37,679 nt of DNA. Origin: Chitinophagaceae bacterium. Its GTDB lineage: Bacteria; Bacteroidota; Bacteroidia; Chitinophagales; Chitinophagaceae. The notes beneath the pieces are model-generated. The model did not search any database. It saw only the letters and a list, made by a program, of their open reading frames with translations, and was not told the DNA's origin. The stretch is from assembly GCA_947372235.1 (NCBI GenBank), contig CANBSW010000025.1:1-37679 (forward strand), written 5' to 3'. Both the position numbers and the translations under genes were made by a program. Position 1 is the stretch's first letter, and each line of letters opens with the position of its first letter. Shown here one piece after another: positions 26,321 through 34,382 of this stretch.

Positions 26321-29300
26321 ATGAAAAAAAAATGCTTACAAATCAGGCGAATGCTTCTTGCATGTGTCTTTTTACTGTCTATTTTCCAACAGGGTCTTTT
26401 TGCCCAAAAATCAGCTTCCCGTATTGTTGGAGGAACTGTTACAAATGAAAAAGGAGAAGTATTACAGGGGGTTGTTGTTGAAATAAAAAGTACAACAACA
26501 AGAACCGTTACAGATGCTTCAGGAAAATTCAGTATTTCTGTAAAAGATAAGAATGCAGTGCTTGTAATCTCTTATACGGGTTATGCAGACAAAGAAGTTG
26601 CAGTAACCGAATCCTCCTCAAATATTAATGTATCTCTGGCTGTTGATACAAAAGCCCTGGATGATGTTGTAGTGATTGGTTATGCTACCGTTAAAAAGAA
26701 GGATGTAACGGGTGCTGTATCCGGAATTAATCAACAGGATATTAAATCCCGCCCCGTAACAAATGCTTTGCAGGCTATGCAGGGTAAGGTAGCAGGGGTT
26801 GATATTAGTTCAAATGAGCGTCCCGGTTCTGTAGGTAGTATCAATATTCGTGGGGTACGTTCTCTAACCGCTTCCAATTCACCGCTGTTTGTTGTTGATG
26901 GTATTCCATTGATAACAGGTGGAATCGATAATTTTAATCCCAATGATATCGAGTCTATCGATATCCTGAAAGATGCTTCTGCTACGGCTATTTACGGTTC
27001 CAGAGGTGCTAATGGTGTTGTTATTGTAACAACGAAACAGGGAAAATCAGGTCGTGTAACTTTAAGTTTAAATAGTTCGGTAAAACTGGAAGACGTAGTT
27101 AATAACATGAAAATGTTTAATGCGCCTGATTTTATTACTTTCCGTCGTTGGGCTTATTATTATGCAGGCTTAAATAACACTACCGGAGTTAGTACTTATC
27201 CAAGAGGTGACCAACCAACGTTGGCAACCGACAGAACATTTTTTAATGCAACTGCTGATCCATTTGCATGGAATAACATTGCGAAAGGTTGGGCTTCCGG
27301 AACATGGGATCCTTCAAAAGTTGCAACCACAGATTGGTTTGATATTGTTAAACAACAATCCATGACAGCTGATCATGTGATCAGTGTAAGTGGTGGTTCT
27401 GATAAAATTAAATCATACGCTTCTTTTGGATATTTAAATAATACAGGTACTATTAAAGGCCAGTCATATAAAAGATATTCAGGAAAAGCCAGTGTAGATA
27501 TCGAGGCAACCAAATGGCTTTCTTTTGGTAATAATTTCAGTATAAATTATAGTATTCAGGAATTTGGTCAATCTCAGGTAAACGTGTCAACCATCGGAAC
27601 TCCTGCCGGTGGCTTATATGAATCTGCAAGATCATTATTCCCATATGCTGTTCCTTATGATTCTACCGGTGCAAGAATTCTGTTTCCGGGTGGAGATAAC
27701 GCTGTTAAGAGTGTAGTTGATGAATGGAATTATAACAGAGATCAAAGAGTAACCTTACGTGCATTTGGAAGTATGAATGCTCAAATTAATTTTGCTAATA
27801 TTTTCCCTGCATTGAAAGGGCTGAAATATCGTATGAATTTTGGACCGGACTTCTCTTACTTCCGTGATGGGGTTTATATTGATGCAAACTCAGTATCAAA
27901 TGGTGGAAGTACCAACTTTGCTTCTTTGGCTAATAATAAAACATTTTCTTATACTTTAGATAACTTGCTTTATTACGACAGGTCTTTTGGATCACATACT
28001 TTTGGTGTAACCTTATTACAAAGCCAAACTTCCTATACTCAGGAAACCAGTAATTTAACAGGTAATGGTGTTCCTTTAAGTTCTCAATTGTGGAATGCAC
28101 TTACCAGTGGAACTGTAACAGGTTCTTTAAGTTCTAGTTCTAATATTATTCAGCAACAATTATCATCCTATATGGCTAGATTGAATTATAGCTTTAAGGA
28201 TAAATATTTGTTAACTGTATCTACTCGTCAGGATGGATCTTCAGTACTTGCTGAAGGACATAAATATTCTACGTTCCCTTCTGCTGCATTGGCCTGGAGG
28301 ATCAATAAAGAAAAATTCATGAAAACCAAATGGGTTAATGAATTAAAATTAAGAATTGGAGCCGGTGTTACAGGAAACTCTGCAATTGCCCCTTATGCAA
28401 CACAGGGTCCGATTACTTCACTTTTCTATCCTTTTATTTCCAGCAATGCTGCCGGTTCGATTCCGAATTCAGTTCTGGCAAACCAGGATCTTGGATGGGA
28501 AAAAACAACTCAATATAACCTCGGTTTAGATTTTGCAATATTAAATAGAAGGATCACAGGTAGTTTGGATGTGTATACTTCCAATACTACAGATTTGTTA
28601 ATGCAAAGATCAATTCCTTCTGTAACCGGGTTTACGACCACTTTTGCTAATATCGGTAAAACAGCTAATAAAGGTGTTGATATTAGTATAACAACGGTAA
28701 ACATTAAGCAAAAAGATTTAATGTGGACCACTAACATAAATGCATCCTGGCAAAAAGAGCATATCGTAGCATTATCAAACGGTACGCAGGATGATATCAA
28801 CAATAACTGGTTTATTGGTCAGTCTGTTGGTGTAATTTATGGTTATAAAACATTGGGTTTATGGCAGAAAAGTGACTCATTGGCAATGAAAGCATTCAAT
28901 GCAAATGGTAATACATTTTCTGCTGGTAGCGTAAGAGTTGCCGACCTTAATGGTGATAATAAAATTGATCCAAACAATGATCGTACGATTATCGGTTCAA
29001 CAAGACCACGTTGGGTAGTTGGTATGACAAATACGATTGCTTATAAGAATTGGGATTTTTCCATCTTCCTGTATGGCCGATTAAACTATATGTTTAATGG
29101 CGGTGGTGAAGGACAAGCAGCACGTAGTGTTAACCGCGAAATCAATTATTATACTGAAAATAACCCCAATGCAGAGTTTCAGAAACCAATATTTAATGCC
29201 GGTGGTGCAACAGGTGATCCCTATTTCCCTGCCTTAGGATATTACCAGGCTTCATTTATTAAAATCAGAAACGTTTCCATCGGGTATACTTTTGATAACA

Positions 29301-29455
29301 AATCTTTAGGTAAATCAGGTATTTCAAGTTTAAAAGCATATTTCCAAATGTCAAATCCCGGAATGTTATTCTCTAAAATTAAATACATGGATATGGATGT
29401 AAATGGTCCAACCTGGAATAGAGGTATCACCGTGGGAATTAATGCATCATTTTAA
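26321..29455 (+). CDS. SusC/RagA-type TonB-dependent outer-membrane transporter 2
   Basis: A 1044-residue protein with a signal peptide (MLLACVFLLSIFQQGLFAQ region). CarboxypepD_reg-like domain at about 35-115 (GGTVTNEKGEVLQGVVVEI), then the plug with DVVVIGYATVKKKDVTGAV, PLFVVDGIPLITGGID and IDILKDASATAIYGSRG, then the barrel ending in TVGINASF. It is shorter than SusC1 and distant from it in the barrel loops, so it probably takes a different oligomer. SusD2 follows. Its position before CE12-GH28, GH105 and CE8-PL10 suggests import of galacturonan or rhamnogalacturonan oligosaccharides, which is inference. A 690-base leader region with an operator half-site lies upstream. Confidence 0.94.
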   Translation: MKKKCLQIRRMLLACVFLLSIFQQGLFAQKSASRIVGGTVTNEKGEVLQGVVVEIKSTTTRTVTDASGKFSISVKDKNAVLVISYTGYADKEVAVTESSSNINVSLAVDTKALDDVVVIGYATVKKKDVTGAVSGINQQDIKSRPVTNALQAMQGKVAGVDISSNERPGSVGSINIRGVRSLTASNSPLFVVDGIPLITGGIDNFNPNDIESIDILKDASATAIYGSRGANGVVIVTTKQGKSGRVTLSLNSSVKLEDVVNNMKMFNAPDFITFRRWAYYYAGLNNTTGVSTYPRGDQPTLATDRTFFNATADPFAWNNIAKGWASGTWDPSKVATTDWFDIVKQQSMTADHVISVSGGSDKIKSYASFGYLNNTGTIKGQSYKRYSGKASVDIEATKWLSFGNNFSINYSIQEFGQSQVNVSTIGTPAGGLYESARSLFPYAVPYDSTGARILFPGGDNAVKSVVDEWNYNRDQRVTLRAFGSMNAQINFANIFPALKGLKYRMNFGPDFSYFRDGVYIDANSVSNGGSTNFASLANNKTFSYTLDNLLYYDRSFGSHTFGVTLLQSQTSYTQETSNLTGNGVPLSSQLWNALTSGTVTGSLSSSSNIIQQQLSSYMARLNYSFKDKYLLTVSTRQDGSSVLAEGHKYSTFPSAALAWRINKEKFMKTKWVNELKLRIGAGVTGNSAIAPYATQGPITSLFYPFISSNAAGSIPNSVLANQDLGWEKTTQYNLGLDFAILNRRITGSLDVYTSNTTDLLMQRSIPSVTGFTTTFANIGKTANKGVDISITTVNIKQKDLMWTTNINASWQKEHIVALSNGTQDDINNNWFIGQSVGVIYGYKTLGLWQKSDSLAMKAFNANGNTFSAGSVRVADLNGDNKIDPNNDRTIIGSTRPRWVVGMTNTIAYKNWDFSIFLYGRLNYMFNGGGEGQAARSVNREINYYTENNPNAEFQKPIFNAGGATGDPYFPALGYYQASFIKIRNVSIGYTFDNKSLGKSGISSLKAYFQMSNPGMLFSKIKYMDMDVNGPTWNRGITVGINASF

Positions 29456-29475
29456 TACCAATAAATTTGAATTAT

Positions 29476-31479
29476 ATGAATAAAAATATTTTCTTTAAAA
29501 CGCTAATGATTGCTTCGGCAGTAATTTTTGCTTCATCCTGCAAAAAGGATTTTTTGACCGAAACACTTACTACTGCCAGAAGTACCGAATTTTACAAAAC
29601 AGATGCTGGTATACAGCAATTAGCTGTTGGTACTTATTACCAGGTTTTTAATGTTCCATTTAATGGCGAATGGAATTATTGCGCAACCAATTACGGAACC
29701 GATGAATTCCATATAGGTGGCGACCCCTCCAATGCACCATGGAATAATTATGATGCGACATTCAATTCAGTGGTAGTTGCCTCTAATGGTAATACAGCTG
29801 GTTCTAATTTTCAATGGGATGCTTTATACCAAGGTATTGGAGATGCAAATTTGTTAATTCAAAATTGCTTAAGCAGTTCTTCTACATCTGCTGCCATTAA
29901 GAGTACAGCTTTAGGTGAAGGGTATTTTTTACGTGCGTATAATTATTTAAGATTAGTTAGTCAATACGGCGGTGTACCCTTACAGTTAACACCGATATCT
30001 ACTGTTCAGTTGGAATTTACAAGAGCAACACCTAAAGATGTATATGCTCAAATAATTTCAGATCTTACAAATGCCGCAAAATTATTGCCAACTACCGGAG
30101 CTCCTGCGCGTATTACCCAGGATGCAGCATCTCATTATCTGGCAAAAGCCTATTTATTCAGATCAAGTGAGATAAACAATTCGTGGAATGCATCTTTTGT
30201 AGCTTCTGATCTTGCAGCTATCGGGCCACTTTGTGATAAAGTAATTGCAAATCACCCCTTGGCTTCAAATTTTGCTACTTTATGGAACTTTACAAACATC
30301 AATTCGGCAAATGAAAGTTTACCGGAACTTATTCTTTCTGCTCAATATACCAATGATGTAAATACCAATCTTGGTAATGGTAATACACAGCATTTGTATT
30401 TTGCTTCGCGATATGATATTCAGGATCAAATGGCCCGTGACCTTACTGGTGACAGACCTTTCAGCAGGTTAGCTACTACCTATTACATGTATCGTGTTTT
30501 TGATATGGTAAATGATTCAAGATTTTGGAAATCTTTTAGAACCAAAAGTGCGATAAATGGTGCAACAACCGTTGCTCCCAATATTCAGGGAGATCTGGGT
30601 ATTATGTTTGTTATCAATCAGCCGGGAGATACAAGATTCCCTCTGTCAAAAATATCTAAAGGTACCTCTGGTACTAACCTTATTAAAGATATTAATGGAG
30701 CACAAAGAGTGATACCTACTGTTTATGTTGCGTATCCTGCAGGAAGAACAACAGATGGTGCATTAAATACTGATCTGACAACAGCCGGGCAAAGCTTTCC
30801 TTCTTTAAGTAAGCACATGGATGGTCATAGAAACTCTTTAAATGATGTTGTTGGTCATAGAGATTTTAATCTGGCCCGCTCAGCGGAAACTTATTTGATT
30901 GCTGCTGAAGCTAAGATAAGACTGGCACAAGCCGGTACGGGTAGTTTCACCGATGCATTACCTTATATTAATGCTGTTAGAGCACGTGCTCAATATGCAA
31001 GTGGAGAAAACAGAGCTAATTATTATGATGGTGGTAATACCTTGCAGTCTGTGGCTCTTCAAACACCCGGAGTTGGTATCTCATTTTATCCAGGAAACTC
31101 ATATTATGAATCAAATAATATTCCTGTAACCACTGCCGCTTCTTCAAGTTTGGCAATTACAGGTGTTGCTCCATTACCGGCACCGGATGAAAATATCATT
31201 AGTACATTGGGTTTATCCAGTACCTATGACAGGATGTTATGTCTTATCTTAAATGAGCGTGCCCGTGAATTAGTTGGAGAATTTAAGCGCTGGGAAGATT
31301 TGGCAAGAACGCAAACTTTGGTTAAAAGAGTTCAGGTTTATAATCCTGAAGGTGGGGCTAGTGTAAAAACTACCCATACATTGCGTCCGATTCCACAAAA
31401 CTTTTTGGATGGAATTCAGGCAAGTGGCCTTAATTTAACGCCGGCTCAAAAACAAGCAATGCAAAACCCCGGTTATTAA
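29476..31479 (+). CDS. SusD/RagB-family glycan-binding lipoprotein 2
   Basis: 667 residues from the ATG at 29476; a TTG at 29467 is in frame but the ATG gives a proper lipoprotein leader ending ASSC (Cys22). SusD hallmarks: KKDFLTETLTTARS, the helix ALGEGYFLRAYNYLRLVSQYGGVPLQL (quoted in part as FLRAYNYLRLVSQYGGVP), LNERARELVGEFKRWEDLART, and the C-terminal NLTPAQKQAMQNPGY. It lies 20 bases after SusC2, with which it forms the uptake complex. A robust terminator follows. It is longer than many SusD proteins, with a large insertion around residues 290-440 that may form the glycan-binding face. Confidence 0.94.
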   Translation: MNKNIFFKTLMIASAVIFASSCKKDFLTETLTTARSTEFYKTDAGIQQLAVGTYYQVFNVPFNGEWNYCATNYGTDEFHIGGDPSNAPWNNYDATFNSVVVASNGNTAGSNFQWDALYQGIGDANLLIQNCLSSSSTSAAIKSTALGEGYFLRAYNYLRLVSQYGGVPLQLTPISTVQLEFTRATPKDVYAQIISDLTNAAKLLPTTGAPARITQDAASHYLAKAYLFRSSEINNSWNASFVASDLAAIGPLCDKVIANHPLASNFATLWNFTNINSANESLPELILSAQYTNDVNTNLGNGNTQHLYFASRYDIQDQMARDLTGDRPFSRLATTYYMYRVFDMVNDSRFWKSFRTKSAINGATTVAPNIQGDLGIMFVINQPGDTRFPLSKISKGTSGTNLIKDINGAQRVIPTVYVAYPAGRTTDGALNTDLTTAGQSFPSLSKHMDGHRNSLNDVVGHRDFNLARSAETYLIAAEAKIRLAQAGTGSFTDALPYINAVRARAQYASGENRANYYDGGNTLQSVALQTPGVGISFYPGNSYYESNNIPVTTAASSSLAITGVAPLPAPDENIISTLGLSSTYDRMLCLILNERARELVGEFKRWEDLARTQTLVKRVQVYNPEGGASVKTTHTLRPIPQNFLDGIQASGLNLTPAQKQAMQNPGY

Positions 31480-31520
31480 CAGGCTAATGTAATATTATAG
31501 CAATTTTTATAGTCTGACTA

Positions 31521-31562
31521 AAAAAGCGGTTGCCCTGATAAAGGCAGCCGCTTTTCTTTTTA
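31521..31562 (+). terminator. Rho-independent terminator after susD2
   Basis: 13-bp stem (31522-31534 with 31543-31555; AAAAGCGGTTGCC, one G-U) with an 8-nt loop and a T-rich tail CTTTT. It ends the SusC2-SusD2 transcript 42 bases after the stop codon, so the enzymes from 32036 need a promoter of their own or read-through. Confidence 0.9.
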
Positions 31563-31736
31563 GTATCCTCTTTGCTTCGTCATTCGAAACATCTAAATAG
31601 CGAGAACGGAAAGTAAATTTTAATAGTAAATTCATTACTTTAAGGGGGCTAAATTGCATAGTTAATTAATCAATAATTAGAATGGGAATTTAAGGATAAA
31701 AAAATAGGTATTTACGCTAATCCAAATGGTTTTTTC

Positions 31737-31763
31737 CGCAAACTTACCGGGAACGATTGCGTA
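31737..31763. promoter_or_regulatory. LacI-type dyad operator candidate, copy 2
   Basis: CGCAA (31737-31741) mirrors TTGCG (31757-31761) around a CCGG core (31747-31750). The stretch 31744-31763 (TTACCGGGAACG, then ATTGCGTA) matches copy 1 at 19 of 20 bases. It is 273 bases upstream of the CE12-GH28 start, close to the 250-base distance of copy 1 from susC1. Confidence 0.6.
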
Positions 31764-32035
31764 AAAAAATACAAGGTTTAACACCAAACATAGCCATTTA
31801 CTAAGTAGACTTGTTCTTCGGAAATCCCTTGATTGACAACAATTTCAAGGTTTTTGAAATGCTTGCCCTGTTATTTACGAATTAATCTTTCGAGAAATCG
31901 TGTTCATTGTTTTTTTCGTTGAGAATATAATAACAGAATTTTCTAAGATTGCTTGTAAAAAAAAGTAATTAATTGAATAGGGCTATGCATTTTTTGCATG
32001 GCTTTTTTAATGGTAATACCTTCAAAATATAATAC
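31764..32035 (+). promoter_or_regulatory. Putative structured leader ending in a terminator-like hairpin
   Basis: No gene. A 9-bp stem (31981-31989 with 31995-32003, two G-U pairs, T5 loop) is followed by T5 at 32004-32008, the form of an intrinsic terminator, 28 bases before the CE12-GH28 start codon. The previous gene is already terminated at 31562, so this hairpin would act on RNA begun in this gap. Other possible pairings: CCTTGA/TCAAGG (about 31827-31850) and CTGTTAT/ATAACAG (about 31868-31936). A regulated leader or a small RNA of about 200 nt fits; neither is proven. Confidence 0.4.
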
Positions 32036-34375
32036 ATGAAAAGAATTGTTTATTTTTTGGCTGTTATAGTGATTATGAGTTTTGGCGTTCCTGAACATAA
32101 GATCCATGTATTTATGATAGGTGATTCTACCATGGCTGATAAGCCATTGACAGATAACCCTGAAAGAGGCTGGGGGCAATTATTTCCGCAATATTTCAAC
32201 GGTGATGTACAAATTAAAAATCATGCAGTGAACGGAAGAAGTACCAAAAGTTTCTTAAAAGAAGGTCGTTGGGATTCTGTGATGAAATATTTGCAGAAAG
32301 ATGATTATGTATTTATCCAGTTTGGACATAACGACGAAAAAATCGAAGACAGTACACGCTATGCTGCACCAAATGCACTGTATCGCGAAAACCTGATCCG
32401 TTTTGTAAAAGATACAAGATCAAAAGGAGCCAATCCTATTCTGGTTACTCCGGTGATGCGCAGGAAATTTGATGCCAGTGGAAAATTTGTTGATCAGCAT
32501 GGTTTGTATCCAGATGCAGTAAGAACAGTTGCCAAAGAAATGAATGTGCCTTTGATAGATCTGCATAAATCAAGTCAGACATTGATCGAAAAAGAAGGAG
32601 TGGAAGGATCTAAAAAATTATTCCTCTGGATAGATCCCAAACATTTTAAAGCCGCTGCGGATGGTAAAAAAGATGACACACATTTTTCTGAATATGGTGC
32701 ATCACAAATGGCATCATTGGTTTGTGGTGAGATGAAAGAGAAAAATCTGCCTCTGTCTAAATTTCTAAAGCAATCTGCACATCCCGAAAAGCTGGCGTAT
32801 GAGTTGCCTAAGATCTATCAGCCCAATTTCAAAAAAGACACTTTCAATATTGTAAATTTTGGAGCAAAGAATGATGGGTTGTTTGTTAATACCATTGCCA
32901 TCAACAATACCATTGCCGAGTGTTCAAAAACCGGTGGTGGTGTGGTATTAATTCCACAGGGTTTGTGGTTAACGGGGCCTATCGTTTTACAATCCAATGT
33001 AGAACTGCATGCTGCAAGAGGCGCATTGATTTCTTTTACGCCAGACAAAAAAGCGTATCCGCTTGTCGTTACTTCGTTTGAAGGTGTGGAAGCAGGCAGA
33101 TGCCAGTCGCCGATATCTGCAAACAATGCAGAAAATATTGCGATTACCGGAGCCGGGATCTTTAATGGTTCAGGCGATACCTGGAGGCCGGTAAAAAAAG
33201 ATAAGCTCACTGAAACAGAGTGGAGGAGGCAGTTGGCTATGGGCGGGGTTCTTTCTGAAAATAAAACCGGATGGTATTCATCGGCAGGTGCTTTAAAAGG
33301 ATCGTTAACAAACGATATTGGTAAATTGTCAGGTGGCCGGCAATTAAAAGACCTTGAAGAGATCAGGGATTTTCTTCGCCCCAATATGTTGAAATTTACC
33401 AGTTGTAAAAATATTATACTGGATGGTTTTACTATTGAGAATTCTCCTGCATGGACAATGCACCTGAATATGTGCGAACACATTACACTAAAAAATGTGA
33501 CGGCAAGAAATCCGGTTTACGGACAAAACACAGATGCATTGGATCTTGAGTCGTGTAAGAATATATTTATGGAAGGCTGTTCGTTTGATGTGGGTGATGA
33601 TGGGATCTGTATCAAATCAGGCCGCGATGAAGAAGGAAGGAAACGTGGAATGCCCACAGAAGATATGATCGTTCAGAATTGTACCGTGTATCATGCCCAT
33701 GGCGGATTTGTGGTTGGAAGTGAAATGAGCGGAGGTGCAAGAAATCTGTATGTATCCAACTGTACTTTTATTGGTACCGATATTGGCCTTCGTTTCAAAA
33801 CTACACGTGGGCGGGGTGGAATAGTTGAGAACATTTATGCGTCTAATATTGCTATGAAAGATATTGCTGCAGAAGCCGTGTTATTTGATATGTATTATAT
33901 GGCCAAAGATCCTGTGCCGCTGGCCGGAGAAAAACGCGAAATGCCAAAAATCGAAACCTTGCCTGTAAATGACGGAACACCTATATTCCGGAATTTTTAC
34001 ATCAATGATATTGTATGTAATGGTGCAGAGAAAGGGATTTTTGTTCGCGGTATCCCCGAAATGCAGATCAGTAATATTCAATTAACCAATTTGGTTCTCC
34101 GCGCACGCAAAGGCATTGAATGTACAGAGGGCTCGGGTATCAGTTTCAATAATGTAAAACTGGTAGCTGCAGAAACGGATCCTTTGATTTATATTCAAAA
34201 CAGTTCAGCTATTACATTCAATAATATCAGCTATGAAGGTAATCCTGCTTTATTGTTCAGTGTAAATGGAGACCGTACAAAAAAAATTACTGTAACCAAA
34301 ACAGAAACAGCTAAGGCAAAGAATAAAACTGTATTCTCATTCGGTGCCAATGCTTCTTCTATTGAATTTAAGTAG
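32036..34375 (+). CDS. CE12 rhamnogalacturonan acetylesterase fused to GH28 polygalacturonase
   Basis: A 779-residue two-domain protein with a signal peptide (MKRIVYFLAVIVIMSFGVPE). Residues about 22-250 are CE12: GDST (Ser31), AVNGRSTKSF, QFGHNDE, DDTHF (Asp213, His216). Residues about 270-779 are a GH28 beta-helix: FNIVNFGAKNDG start, NTDALDLESC (Asp500), VGDDGICIKSG (Asp521, Asp522), HGGFVVGSEMSGG (His555) and GLRFKT (Arg586, Lys588). Both active sites look complete. The enzyme would remove acetyl groups and hydrolyse the galacturonan or rhamnogalacturonan backbone in one polypeptide. GH105 follows after 7 bases. The GH28 part resembles the exo-acting or rhamnogalacturonan-type group, but the exact bond is not readable. 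Confidence 0.92.
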   Translation: MKRIVYFLAVIVIMSFGVPEHKIHVFMIGDSTMADKPLTDNPERGWGQLFPQYFNGDVQIKNHAVNGRSTKSFLKEGRWDSVMKYLQKDDYVFIQFGHNDEKIEDSTRYAAPNALYRENLIRFVKDTRSKGANPILVTPVMRRKFDASGKFVDQHGLYPDAVRTVAKEMNVPLIDLHKSSQTLIEKEGVEGSKKLFLWIDPKHFKAAADGKKDDTHFSEYGASQMASLVCGEMKEKNLPLSKFLKQSAHPEKLAYELPKIYQPNFKKDTFNIVNFGAKNDGLFVNTIAINNTIAECSKTGGGVVLIPQGLWLTGPIVLQSNVELHAARGALISFTPDKKAYPLVVTSFEGVEAGRCQSPISANNAENIAITGAGIFNGSGDTWRPVKKDKLTETEWRRQLAMGGVLSENKTGWYSSAGALKGSLTNDIGKLSGGRQLKDLEEIRDFLRPNMLKFTSCKNIILDGFTIENSPAWTMHLNMCEHITLKNVTARNPVYGQNTDALDLESCKNIFMEGCSFDVGDDGICIKSGRDEEGRKRGMPTEDMIVQNCTVYHAHGGFVVGSEMSGGARNLYVSNCTFIGTDIGLRFKTTRGRGGIVENIYASNIAMKDIAAEAVLFDMYYMAKDPVPLAGEKREMPKIETLPVNDGTPIFRNFYINDIVCNGAEKGIFVRGIPEMQISNIQLTNLVLRARKGIECTEGSGISFNNVKLVAAETDPLIYIQNSSAITFNNISYEGNPALLFSVNGDRTKKITVTKTETAKAKNKTVFSFGANASSIEFK

Positions 34376-34382
34376 ATCAACT

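Noticed and set aside
32818..33483. Long antisense open frame (221 codons) inside the CE12-GH28 gene
   Set aside because: It lies wholly opposite intact GH28 coding sequence with conserved active-site motifs, and its product has no recognisable family.
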